Of a stretch of DNA of 64,000 nt, positions 31,066 to 40,309 are shown piece after piece. Location of the stretch: the NCBI GenBank assembly GCA_021399435.1, contig JAJTUP010000005.1, forward strand, positions 1,364,001-1,428,000, in the 5' to 3' direction. The notes under the pieces are model-generated. The model worked only from the letters and a program-made list of their open reading frames with translations. It ran no database searches and had not been told where the DNA came from. Each line of letters opens with the position of its first letter. Position 1 is the first letter of the stretch. The translations under genes and the position numbers were made by a program. The DNA is from Diaporthe sp. PMI_573 (lineage: Eukaryota > Ascomycota > Sordariomycetes > Diaporthales > Diaporthaceae).

Positions 31066-32621
31066 TTAATTGGGGTAGTCCTTCAGGTGGTAGCTCTTCA
31101 GCTTCACAAACTGATCGAAACCGAATCGGCTCAAGGTCTGTCCCTTGCCTGAGTTCTTCCAACCAGTCCACGCCAGATCCTGCGTGTGTCTCGGTCAGCG
31201 GGGGCGACTTCGTGAACGGGTCTCGGACAACTTACGCGACTGGGGAAATCACAGCGGTTCACAAACACGGTACCAGCTTCCACGTCTTCGGCCAGCTCAT
31301 AGGCCTTGTCAGTGTCCTTGGTCCAGATGCTGGCAGTCAGGCCGAATTCGCTGTCGTTCATGAGCTTGACAGCCTCCTCGTCATTCTTGACCTTCATCAC
31401 TGGGATGACGGGGCCGAAGGTTTCCTCCGTCATGACAATCATGTCGTGTGTGACGTCGGTCAGCAGCGTCGGCTTCACGAAGTTCCCCTTCGGAGGAGGG
31501 TTACTGAATGACTCGTTCTCGGGCGTCACGTCTTTCGCGCCCTTGTCGACTGCGTCTTTGATGTGAGCCTCAATGGCTGCCTTTGACCTCGTCGAGATGA
31601 CGGGTCCAATATTTGTGGTCTTATCGAATGGGTCTCCAAGCTTGTAGCTCTTGAGGACAATTTGAACGGCCTCGACGAATTTGTCGTGAATCTTCTCGTC
31701 GACGTAGATCCGTTCGAGGGAGCAGCAACTCTGGCCGGAGTTGAACACAGCTCCATCGACAATCTCCTCCGCCGCCCAGGCGATGTCTACATCTTCTCGG
31801 ATATAGGCAGGGTCCTTGCCACCCAGTTCCAGGCCAACGTTTACAATGCGGTCCGAGGCTGCCCTTTGCACAGCCAAACCGCCGGCGACTGAGCCGGTGA
31901 AGCACACTAGGGACACCAGGGGGTTCCGGACAAGAGACTCGATCGTTGTGGGTGAGCCGGCGTGGAAGTACTGAAGGACGCCTGATGGAAGGCCTGCCTG
32001 GGCGAAGGCGTGGGCCACCTGCTCCACAATAGTAGGCGTCTGTGGCGAGGGCTTCAGGATGACTGTGTTGCCAGCAAGAAGAGCTGGGATGAGGGAGTTG
32101 ACGAGAATGAGATATGGGTACTGATCAAGTTAGCCTGGGATTCTCGTCTCCTGAGCCTTTCTTTATTGATCACGCCACGGGTGCGGATATCATAATATTT
32201 GTGGCAGATAACTCACGTTCCAAGCAAAGAGGACAAGCACAGGCCCGACAGGAACCTTGCGAATGAACCGCTTGAATCCTTTCTCCGGCTCGCCATCGGT
32301 GTCCTTGAGCACTTCCTCACTGATTTTGACGAGATACTCGGACCGGCTGATGGCTGTGGCGACCTCCTTTGCTCCATAGGCAATAGGCCTGCCCATCTGG
32401 GTCGTCAGCTCGAGGGCCAGCTCATCTGTGCTGTCGGAGAGATTCTTGAGCGCCTTCCTGATGATGTCTTGTCGTTCTGCCAGAGTCGTCTTGCTCCAGC
32501 TCTTGAAAGCCTCTGCGGAAGTCCTGGGCAGGCTCTCTATATCCTCAGCCGAGGGGCCATTGCGAGTGATGACAACCTCGTTGGTGTTGGGGGAGACGGT
32601 CTTGATGACTTCGACAGACAT
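31066..32621 (-). CDS. NAD(P)-dependent aldehyde dehydrogenase
   Basis: Three exons, 32621-32217, 32120-31236 and 31179-31066, with introns of 96 and 56 nt (GTGAGT and GTAAGT donors), encode 467 residues. The chosen start is the first ATG; the frame is open nine codons further to a GTG. The protein has the complete ALDH fold signature: 'LFAWNYPYLILVNSLIPALLAGNTVILKP' spans the first junction, 'FTGSVAGG' is the nucleotide loop, 'LELGGKDPAY' holds the general-base Glu (about residue 233), and 'NSGQSCC' holds the nucleophilic Cys (about 267). The C-terminal 'WTGWKNSGKG' is followed by a conserved 'GFDQF'. The sequence resembles succinate-semialdehyde-type dehydrogenases. No targeting peptide is evident, so it is probably cytosolic. 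The substrate is not determined. It is divergent from ESF2 with about 490 bases between starts. Confidence 0.94.
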
Positions 32622-33115
32622 TCTGGGTATGTTGAACGGTGTGGCCACGGGTAGTGTACAATGATGGGATGGAAGAAAGATAGAAGAAGGCGTGGAATGC
32701 GTGCCAAGGGTGCTGGCAGAATCTAATACAAATAGTTTTCCTATGTTCTCGTGTCGTTTTGCTTGGATCTCCTATTGCTTGCCACTGTGTTATCCATCAA
32801 TTGCCTGCCCGACCCCTCCATATCGTGTGTGCCCTGGATGACGCTGTCCCATGGGATGCCCCACGGAGCCGATCTCGGCCACCCCCGATAAGATAACGAG
32901 TAGTGGGCGCTGCAGCCAGAAACTTGGATTTCTGGCTCGCAGCCGCATGAGCCAGCCCCACTGAAATTTTGAAGCAGCATCCTCGAAAGTCGTCAGAGGA
33001 TTTCCAATTCCCTTGACAGGCCGAATCAGCACAGCACAATCCATATCTACCGCGCATACCGCCCTGATTCATTCAGCCAGCTGCTCCCGACAGTCACCCG
33101 CGCGAGAATCGTATC
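32622..33115. promoter_or_regulatory. Shared divergent promoter region
   Basis: About 490 bases between the start codons of the aldehyde dehydrogenase (minus) and ESF2 (plus), so it must contain both promoters. No specific binding site or TATA box could be identified with confidence. Confidence 0.5.
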
Positions 33116-34111
33116 ATGGCGCCCGAGAAGCGGAACCAATTCCTCGATGCCGAGGACAGCGACGACGATGCAGTCCAGGACAATTCGGAAGACGAATTGC
33201 GCAAGGGTGGGCGCACGGCAAAGAGGCGGAAAGTAGAGGATGATAGTGACCTTGACGACGAAGGGTCCGCCGACGAGGGCTCAGATGGCGAGGCTGAGGA
33301 GAACAGGCCTGAAAAAGACGAGAGCACCAAGCCACAAAAGCCAGCGTCTGGCAAGACGGATCGGGGAGAGACACGGCCGAAGAAAGACGACAGCGACAAA
33401 CAGCCCGACGACATTCTCCAAGTCAAATCCTTGTTGAAGAAGAATCCCGTCGCCACGGAAGCAGCCATCAAAAAGTCTGGCGTCGTATACATCTCCCGCA
33501 TCCCACCATTCATGAAACCTCACAAGCTGCGCTCGCTCCTGTCAAATTACGGCACGATCAACCGCATCTTCCTTGCTCCCGAAGACCCTATGGCACATCA
33601 ACGGCGGGTACGTAACGGCGGCAACAAGAAAAAGATGTACACAGAGGGCTGGGTGGAGTTTGTGAACAAGAAGGACGCCAAGGACGTGTGTGAGATGCTG
33701 AACGCGCAGACAATCGGCGGCAAGAAGGGGAGCTACTACCGGGACGACATATGGACGTTGAAGTACCTCAATGGCTTCAAGTGGCACCACCTGACGGAGC
33801 AGATCGCTGCGGAGAGCGCGGAAAGGAGCAGCCGGATGATGGCGGAGCTCCAGAGGGAGAAGAAGGAGAACAAGGACTTCGTGCAGAGGGTCGAGAAGGC
33901 CAAGATGCTGGATGGTATACAGGGCAAGAAGGCCCAAAAAGCAAGCACGCATGACGGGGCAGGGCACGCACCAGCACCTACACCCACAGACGCAGGGGCT
34001 GGTTCCGAGAGGGCCAGGAAGTTCCAGCAGAAAACGTTGGCGCAGAAGAAGAAGGCGACGGAGTCAGCTCAGCCACAGAAGGCAAGCAAGGCCCTTAGCA
34101 AGGTTTTCTAA
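33116..34111 (+). CDS. ESF2: 18S rRNA factor ESF2 (ABT1 family)
   Basis: A single exon of 331 residues. ESF2 is a nucleolar RNA-binding protein of the small-subunit processome that helps early pre-18S rRNA cleavage and activates the helicase Dbp8. The N-terminal ~100 residues are strongly acidic with a Lys/Arg patch. An RRM-like domain follows from about residue 120: 'GVVYISRIPPFMKPHKLRSLLS', then a loop with Lys-rich 'GGNKKKMYTEGWVEF', and 'YYRDDIWTLKYLNGFKWHHL', which is diagnostic of the family. The C-terminal part is a charged helix and a Lys-rich tail. Family length and order are normal. It converges with NMD3, another ribosome assembly gene. Confidence 0.96.
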   Translation: MAPEKRNQFLDAEDSDDDAVQDNSEDELRKGGRTAKRRKVEDDSDLDDEGSADEGSDGEAEENRPEKDESTKPQKPASGKTDRGETRPKKDDSDKQPDDILQVKSLLKKNPVATEAAIKKSGVVYISRIPPFMKPHKLRSLLSNYGTINRIFLAPEDPMAHQRRVRNGGNKKKMYTEGWVEFVNKKDAKDVCEMLNAQTIGGKKGSYYRDDIWTLKYLNGFKWHHLTEQIAAESAERSSRMMAELQREKKENKDFVQRVEKAKMLDGIQGKKAQKASTHDGAGHAPAPTPTDAGAGSERARKFQQKTLAQKKKATESAQPQKASKALSKVF

Positions 34112-34825
34112 GTCTTCCCGCCCAAAGGAAGATGACCTATCCACGTTTCCGCCAGAAGCTGGGGCTGGGACTGCTACACTATGGTGCAAAACCCGCGCGG
34201 CTGCCTCATTCCGCACCGCTTTACGCAGGCTCTCATGAGTGACAGGCATTGCCCCATCGATCAGTGTTCTCGCTGGAGCTGACTGAGCAAGAGCCGCGGG
34301 GAAGGAAGGTTGCGGGGAAGCAACACAACATGTCTTTCACAAGCCATAGAAGTGATTCTGGGGCTCTTGAGTCGGCCACGGCCTGCGGTGAGATATACAT
34401 CTTCAGTCCAACCCAGGGCTGTCGCTGGGGCTCCTGGTGCAGGCCAGGGCAGGTTGAGCCCAACCAGGTATAAGGTCAAGCGAGTACAAGGTCGACGTGG
34501 AAACCTTCACTGGTTTCTGGGTGAAGCTCGGATGGCACAAGGCGCCTTACTGGCGGGACCTGATGAAGCCAGGGCCGCTTGAGTGTGTAGTGACAGACCG
34601 TCTTGGTCTGACAATACGGATTGGAGAGTTGCATTATTCAAAGCTGTACAGCATGCATACTAGCGAATTGGTTGGGGAATATTTAGACAGACCAGCTCAA
34701 AGTTCACAAGCCTGGTCAGGCAGTCATATATCATATTCATCTAAGGCGCCATTTGACGCAGTTATGAGCATAGAAAGTCCGCTATGCTAAAATGGTCTCC
34801 TTGGAGCCATCCCAAGGACTAGTCT
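34112..34825. other. Intergenic between convergent ESF2 and NMD3
   Basis: About 710 bases, probably two 3' untranslated regions. Short frames only; nothing supported. Confidence 0.45.
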
Positions 34826-36403
34826 CTACTGATGATCCTGCATCGTCATCTCCTCAAACTCATCCAACAATTCGTCCATGTTCACCTTCGGCACATCGTC
34901 GTCCTCATCGTCGCCAGTGGCCTCTGTCTCAGCAACGCTCTGGCCGTCCACCTCCATCTCGCCCTCCTGTTTCTTCTTGTTCTTGTTGGTGTTCTTGTAC
35001 AGCGCCAGTGCGGCGCGCAGCTCCTCGTCCTCCTCGACGTCCCGCAGGAACGCCTCGTACTCGTTGTCCAGGCGCTCCTGGTCGGCCTTCTTGGGCAGCA
35101 GCTCGCCCTCGTCCTTGTCCATGCGCTTGAGGCGCCACTTCCTGTTGCGGTGCTTGCGCTTGCGCGGGTAGTGCTTCTTGACCAGCATCACGTCCGGTAT
35201 TCTCGAGCCGTAGGTGTGCGAGTTCTCTATCGCCTCGAACTGGGGGTTGTTGAAGTTGGTGCCCGTGAGCATGTAGCCCATGACCGAGTCTCCCGGGTTG
35301 AGGAAGTTGCCCAGGTGCGTGCGCACGTTGTAGGTTGTCTCCATGTTGTCCATTCTCGTAACCTCAACGTCCGCGACCAGCCACTTGCCCTTCTGGGGGC
35401 CCGTCGGCTCGATGTTTAATACCATGAACTCGACGAGGTCGGGTGCTTCTGAGAGAGAGAAGAATGGCACGCGCCAGAAGATGTCGGCGCGGAGTTCGGC
35501 TGTCTGGAGGGTGTTTGGGTCAAGGAAGTTGACGGAGGTACCGATCCTGTGGCAAAGGACCAGCGGCGAGATATTGCCGAGCTGCTTGGCCATGGGGATG
35601 GGGAGCGCGACGAGGTCGTCCTTGCAGATTGGCACCAACTCGACGGAGAAGGCAAACTTGTAGCTCTTTTTGGAGGTGTGTATGTCTTCGGAGATGAGCT
35701 CTTGACTCTTGGTCACATTAATTGGTACGACCGACTTCAAGAAATCGACGAATTTGTCGGCTTGATTTCGTTGGGCGAAGAAGAAGTCTATGCCGTCTTT
35801 CACCTCCTTGATGTTGATCGTTTCACGATGGGCGCCATGCTTCAGGATGAGTTGCTCGAGGAACAGGAACGTCCTCTTGTGGAGGACCTTTTGCCGAACC
35901 TGCACGCACGCCCTCCACACATTGGCAGTATATGACTTTGCGCAGTCGGGACACTGCTGGTAGGCAACGATGTAGACGATCTCGAAACTCTGCTGCATAA
36001 GGACGCCATCGGACACTGAATCTTGCACCGTGAGCTTGACCTTTACCCTCCTCGAATGTGGCTCGGTCCAGATGAAGCTGGCGTCGATGATTCGAGTCTT
36101 TCCAAGGCCTCGCAGCTTCTTCAGACACAGGGCAAGCAGTTCTCTCGATTCTGGGGCGGCGACGAGCCAGCTGGTGGGTGGCATGAGCCAACGGTCACAG
36201 TCTCTGCAGAAGTTGAGGACGGCCTCCCGCTGGATGCCGCTTGATATGTCGTTGGTCAGCTTGACGCAGTCGTAGCAGAGGGCGTTGGCGGCGGTGGTTC
36301 CGTCGATGGGAGCGCCGCAGTTGCAGCAGAGGATGGTTGCGCCGTTCATTGCAGTCCCCGCAGGAGGCGCAATGGACACGGCACCTTCCATATCCACGTC
36401 CAT
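34826..36403 (-). CDS. NMD3: 60S ribosomal export protein NMD3
   Basis: A single exon of 525 residues. NMD3 is the adaptor that carries the leucine-rich nuclear export signal for pre-60S subunits and is recognised by the exportin CRM1. The N-terminal region has paired Cys motifs, 'CCNCG', 'CYDC' and 'CRDC' (about residues 27-70), followed by 'RWLMPPTSW' and later a further Cys pair in 'QQCPDCAKSY', as expected for its zinc-binding domains. The middle contains the family segments 'GIDFFFAQRNQADKF' and 'VPICKDDLVALP'. The C terminus has a basic 'KHYPRKRKHRNRKWRLKRM' stretch (nuclear localisation) and an acidic end with a Leu/Met-rich segment that fits the export signal. All features are intact. 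Confidence 0.96.
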   Translation of the reverse strand: MDVDMEGAVSIAPPAGTAMNGATILCCNCGAPIDGTTAANALCYDCVKLTNDISSGIQREAVLNFCRDCDRWLMPPTSWLVAAPESRELLALCLKKLRGLGKTRIIDASFIWTEPHSRRVKVKLTVQDSVSDGVLMQQSFEIVYIVAYQQCPDCAKSYTANVWRACVQVRQKVLHKRTFLFLEQLILKHGAHRETINIKEVKDGIDFFFAQRNQADKFVDFLKSVVPINVTKSQELISEDIHTSKKSYKFAFSVELVPICKDDLVALPIPMAKQLGNISPLVLCHRIGTSVNFLDPNTLQTAELRADIFWRVPFFSLSEAPDLVEFMVLNIEPTGPQKGKWLVADVEVTRMDNMETTYNVRTHLGNFLNPGDSVMGYMLTGTNFNNPQFEAIENSHTYGSRIPDVMLVKKHYPRKRKHRNRKWRLKRMDKDEGELLPKKADQERLDNEYEAFLRDVEEDEELRAALALYKNTNKNKKKQEGEMEVDGQSVAETEATGDDEDDDVPKVNMDELLDEFEEMTMQDHQ

Positions 36404-37184
36404 GGTGACTTGGCTCGCGAGGATACGGTGCTTTGTTGAGATGATTGTACAGTTCTGACGAGTTACTGCGTGTCGGCGAGGAGAGGCACGGCGGACGGAT
36501 GGCGCAGACGAAATGCGCCTGCTTTCCCCTCCAAAAATTCCAAAGTCGCCCCGCCAAGTTTAGATTGATAAGCATGCGCCTGAGGCGATAAGACTTTTCC
36601 CAGTCACCAGGGTCCACTTTATCCACCTACTCCGCCGGACTTAGCAGAAGGACCCACAGGCCGTTGTTTACTTGCTTGTGTTGGCAGGTTGGGGAGTATT
36701 CGTGACATTCCAACCACTGGCCCCAATAGACATCTGACACCTCATTTTTCCAAGACAGAAGCCAGAAAGCTGTTAGTCAGATGAACCGCTACACGAGCGT
36801 CCTTTTTGAGCGGACATGCTAGCAGAGACATGCCAGTAGAGTTTGTGGCGCAAGGGTCGGGGCCAACATTTGCTATTATTAGTGAGACTCCAACCGAGTA
36901 GCTCATGCTCGCCAGTTTCAAACCACCAATTCCATCATGCCATCAGGAAAGCAATCATCCAGTCACACATTTACCAGATCTCTCTGCCGGAATATGAGAC
37001 CCAATTCTGTACGCCATGCTATATGAAGGAAAATGCAAAGCCAGTACTGTGTAGTACTGTACTGGGCAGACAACAATCGGTAACTCAGTTAACCGCCGGC
37101 GCCCTCCTCCCACACACTTCAATACATACGCTGGAATATAGCGGTCAGAAAAGTCTCGAGGAAGTACTCGATCTTGACCAAAAC
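36404..37184. other. Intergenic upstream of NMD3
   Basis: About 780 bases between the NMD3 start and the stop of the Cys-rich repeat gene. It holds the NMD3 promoter. A 260-codon plus-strand frame begins here and runs antisense through the Cys-rich gene; in that frame repeat differences change amino acids, so I reject it. Confidence 0.45.
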
Positions 37185-37733
37185 TCACTTGGCCCATCTC
37201 TCACAGCACCGATCGCAACAACGATCACAGCAACGATCACAGCACCTGTCGCAGCAGCGGTCACAACATCGATCGCAGCACCTGTCGCAACATCTATCGC
37301 AGCAGCGGTCACAGCATCTATCGCAAAGCCTGTCAAAGAAGCACCAGCTTTCCCAGAAATCGGACAGGCAGTCCCAGATCCCTTCTTGGGACGTACTCGT
37401 CTGGCGACTTCTCTGGAGCTTGCGGGACATGAGTGCTTCGTAGTCGGATCTGCCGTGATCGCAATGACATTCTGGCACAGCATCGCCCTGGACTCGGTCG
37501 GGCTGGTATCGCGCTGTCATCGGCGGGACGGTCTGCGGTTGTGTGGCTGTTGGCGTCAAGAGCTCGATCGTGTCATCGCGAGGAACTCCGGCGACAATGC
37601 GGAACGGTCGGGGCGACATTGCTGAACGTAGAAGCTCCCTGCGTGGAATGAGAAATACTAGAAGCCACGGGGGTGATTGGCGCACTGAGAGAAGAACGCA
37701 CACTCCTCGTCGGCGGTCATCCGGATCGTCCAT
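37185..37733 (-). CDS. Cys-rich protein with (Asp-Arg-Cys-Cys)n tail
   Basis: Reading from the first ATG at 37733, the frame gives 182 residues. A 63-nt intron (37701-37639, GTGCGT...CGCAG) is possible and in phase, and would shorten the product to 161. The central part is Pro/Thr-rich and contains 'PECHCDHGRSDYEALMSRKL'; near its end it has a Trp/Phe/Cys-rich segment. The tail consists of eleven 12-nt units, DRLC once and then DRCC ten times, ending ERWAK. Among the ten DRCC units all nucleotide differences are synonymous in this frame (GAC/GAT, TGC/TGT and all six Arg codons), which shows that the protein sequence is what is conserved. There is no signal peptide. Possible roles are palmitoylated membrane anchoring or thiolate metal binding. 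I do not recognise the family. Confidence 0.68.
   Translation of the reverse strand: MDDPDDRRRGVCVLLSVRQSPPWLLVFLIPRRELLRSAMSPRPFRIVAGVPRDDTIELLTPTATQPQTVPPMTARYQPDRVQGDAVPECHCDHGRSDYEALMSRKLQRSRQTSTSQEGIWDCLSDFWESWCFFDRLCDRCCDRCCDRCCDRCCDRCCDRCCDRCCDRCCDRCCDRCCERWAK
37203..37334 (-). repeat. 12-nt coding tandem repeat, 11 units
   Basis: Eleven head-to-tail 12-nt units in phase with the minus-strand frame: one DRLC unit and ten DRCC units. Units differ at many silent positions, so the array is old compared with the near-identical 15-nt repeats of the wall protein at 48 kb. Confidence 0.93.
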
Positions 37734-39690
37734 AGATTTTAAAGTGCCACCGGCTTTTTGGGACAATCAGGGCAAGAAGCCAATCTGCAAAGTCAATCCA
37801 CGATTGGCACTTCGGTTGCGCCGCTTGACAGCGTGGATGGGATGAAACTCGTCCTGATGCTTAATTCCTTATAAGGCGCGCTCCGGAAAGAGACGACCCC
37901 AACTGCTTTCTCGAAACACCATAGGTCGGAGGGCTTATTTTCCCTGCAAATGCTCGGCCGAAGCACGGGCATAATATCAGATGGCCATGCCGAGCACATC
38001 TAGGGTGCCACCAGAAACATTATAGATCTGTTGATATTAACAACATCGAAAACGTTCTATAAATGGAACGGCAGTTGATGTCGATAACGGTGCCTTGTAA
38101 ATATTGAACCATGCTATAGAAAATGCAAAATACTACGATATTGTTAACCAAGTGCTGGTACTGATTAAGAAGACGGAACGTTGAACCCTGTTGATCAACA
38201 GCTGAGCACATGCATTATCACATTAGCTGGTCGCATGATTACACTCCAAGACTCTGATCTCCAGCACGGGATGCAAATGCACCTTTGCAGTCAACAGATT
38301 AGCATGTGCCTCCGTTGTGCCTTGGCGGACACGACATCTATGTACATATTTAGTAAACCACCTGGACAGCGCTCACTACCCGGTGCTCACTGCCCGACCT
38401 CCTATGGGTGAGCGTCGTACAGCAGGAGATCCCACCAGAGGGTATCCCAGCAGATAGTACCTGGACACGACAGGTCCTCGGTCTGTTAAAGCCTGGTTAC
38501 TGGCCAATTTCAGCTAGTCAACTAGAACGGCAGAGCACATTGAACTCGCCTTGCTTGTACCAATACGGGGGATTTTTAGCTACAGGCTGTGGTTCAATGG
38601 TAGTTTGCTTCCAAGGTTGGTGCAAAGACCAATATAAACTCACAGAAAAGAGACGCTCTGGCAGTGGTATAAGTTATGTAACGCAGGACTCCAGGCTGTA
38701 GTGACCATATCGTTGTGAAGTCTTTGCTCGCCCATGAAACAATGATAACCAGCAGCCAGTAAGATTTGGCCATGTGTTCCTGTCTTCTGCCAAAAATGTC
38801 AAACGTCATATTCAAGTTGACATGAATCGTCGCTATGACCTATTTCATGGACGACGAAGAATCCGGACTAGCTGGTGCATCCTCTGGTGCATCCTCTGAT
38901 GCATCCTCCACTGGATTCGGGTCGTGGCCGCAACAAATTACACTTGTGCAAAGTCGCAGCTTTAAATCTATGAAATGCATTATCAGGGTCCGATATGCCT
39001 CGCGCATGGCTTAAGGGTAGTGCAGCGCTGTGAGGTCGGCCAGAAGCACCGGTCTTCCGGTAGAAGCGAAAGGAACATGTCACACAGCCAGCAGACAGCG
39101 ATATGTGACATGTCCCGTTGAAAGAGGATAGTCGCTGTCTAACAACGTCGGTAGTATAATCACCGAGAATACGAAATACAGCCTGTCTCCTTGTGACACC
39201 TCATTTGCTACTGCCTGCTTCTTAGGGACTAGTATGGCGATATTAAACTCTCACTACAGTCTTTCGATCTACCGGTTTCCAACTTGGGAAGTTAGAAATG
39301 AGAAAGAAGGAGGGTGTGTCGGCACCAAAAACAGAGAAGATACATATGTAGGCACGCTAGTTGATCAACCACATGTGGCTATGCGATTGAACCAGATCCA
39401 ACCAGACATGTGAACATTTGGCTCACCGCAGTAGACTTTGCGGAACTTGATCGAGTAGGTAAAGTTACTTCAGACTTTGAGGTTATTCGGCATGGGGGCT
39501 ACTCAATACTCAGATTGCCGAAACTCAGAATCTCTGATTAATCTGAATCTGCCATGGACGAGCTGAACGTAACTAAGAATATATAGGAACTGTAATAGCT
39601 ATCTACAGGTATGTGGCCGATCAAGAACACTCTGTTGAAACTTCGTACAATTCCAACGGCAAGAATAGATCCCGGTGAGATAATTGCATG
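37734..39690. other. AT-richer gene-poor region
   Basis: About 2 kb with no confident gene. It is AT-richer than the flanks and has many short frames. At 38589-38604 there is a stretch resembling a tRNA A-box, but no T-arm follows. At 38871-38908 a 12-bp repeat occurs three times inside a minus-strand 46-codon frame. The remainder looks like decayed or non-coding sequence. Confidence 0.45.
38871..38908 (-). repeat. 12-bp tandem repeat, three copies
   Basis: Three near-identical 12-bp units (consensus 'CTGGTGCATCCT' on the plus strand). On the minus strand they read Glu-Asp-Ala-Pro/Ser, near the C-terminal end of a 46-codon ATG frame that ends in a Ser/Asp-rich tail. It may be the relic of a repeat-containing protein gene. 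Confidence 0.75.
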
Positions 39691-39963
39691 TTAGTCACAA
39701 AGACTAGTATTGATGTCCGCGCAATGCGTGCCCGAGATCTCGACATTGCCCCCGGGCCGAAGTAAGTAGTCCTTGGGGTTGCTGTCAAGCCCCTCCCATC
39801 GGGGATAGGATGATGTAGATGGTCGGAATCCAGAGTCATCGTCACAGATCGTGAAATCTCTCCCGAATTGTGATTTCGGTTGCATGTACCTGACGGGCGT
39901 GCAGCCAGAGGCGCCCGGGTCCTCGAAACGACTATCGGCTTCAACCTGTCCGTATCCACAAAG
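39691..39963 (-). CDS. Orphan exon of a probable small secreted protein
   Basis: A minus-strand frame open from an upstream TGA at 39964-39966 to the stop at 39691-39693. There is no initiating ATG at the proper place, so it should be the last exon, with a likely CAG acceptor at 39946. The reading is well balanced with spaced Cys: 'FTICDDDSGF', 'YPRWEGLDSNP', 'ISGTHCADINTSLCD'. Four Cys, aromatic residues and the Gly/Asp/Asn content look like a secreted, disulphide-bonded fungal protein. I could not assemble the 5' exon with a signal peptide: candidate frames at 39.95-40.25 kb exist, but no junction is convincing. It may be a broken effector-like gene. It is divergent from the polygalacturonase. 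Confidence 0.45.
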   Translation of the reverse strand, partial: LCGYGQVEADSRFEDPGASGCTPVRYMQPKSQFGRDFTICDDDSGFRPSTSSYPRWEGLDSNPKDYLLRPGGNVEISGTHCADINTSLCD

Positions 39964-40309
39964 TCATGGGATGGGAGGCAGCAGTTATGGCGTTGTGATC
40001 AGGGCTCGCGTTCGCTCCCAGTCGGGAAAGCTTGTTTACCGGAGTTGCGTCCGAAATGTGGACGAGAAATTCCACGAATCCGGGATAACGAAATTTGGTA
40101 GGGGTCGCCTCCCCACCACGAGGCAACACGCCCCTTTACCACTGCGCGAGCTTTCCGGGGTTGCGTGTCAGACAAATTTGCATTTTCCGAATTGAGGGCA
40201 TTTGAAGAGTGTGGAGCCTTTAAAGAGGCCCTCTCCTGCCATCTCGGCTCCATCTACTCTGAGGAGGATCTTGTCCATCCGACCGTCAGATCGAATTCCC
40301 CAGTCCGCC
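39964..40309. other. Region upstream of polygalacturonase
   Basis: About 350 bases that should hold the promoter of the polygalacturonase and possibly the missing 5' exon of the orphan minus-strand gene. No junction or element could be fixed. Confidence 0.4.

Noticed and set aside
37195..37340. CRISPR-like or non-coding minisatellite array
   Set aside because: Units are contiguous without spacers, the organism is a fungus, and silent-only differences in one frame show it is coding.
36843..37625. 260-codon plus-strand frame with Ala/Thr/Val repeats
   Set aside because: In this frame repeat differences change residues, unlike the minus frame; no start context or homologous domain.
38589..38650. 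tRNA-Gly-like stretch ('GTGGTTCAATGGTAG' resembles an A-box)
   Set aside because: No T-arm with GGTTC-type B-box at the right distance and no cloverleaf pairing could be drawn; likely chance.
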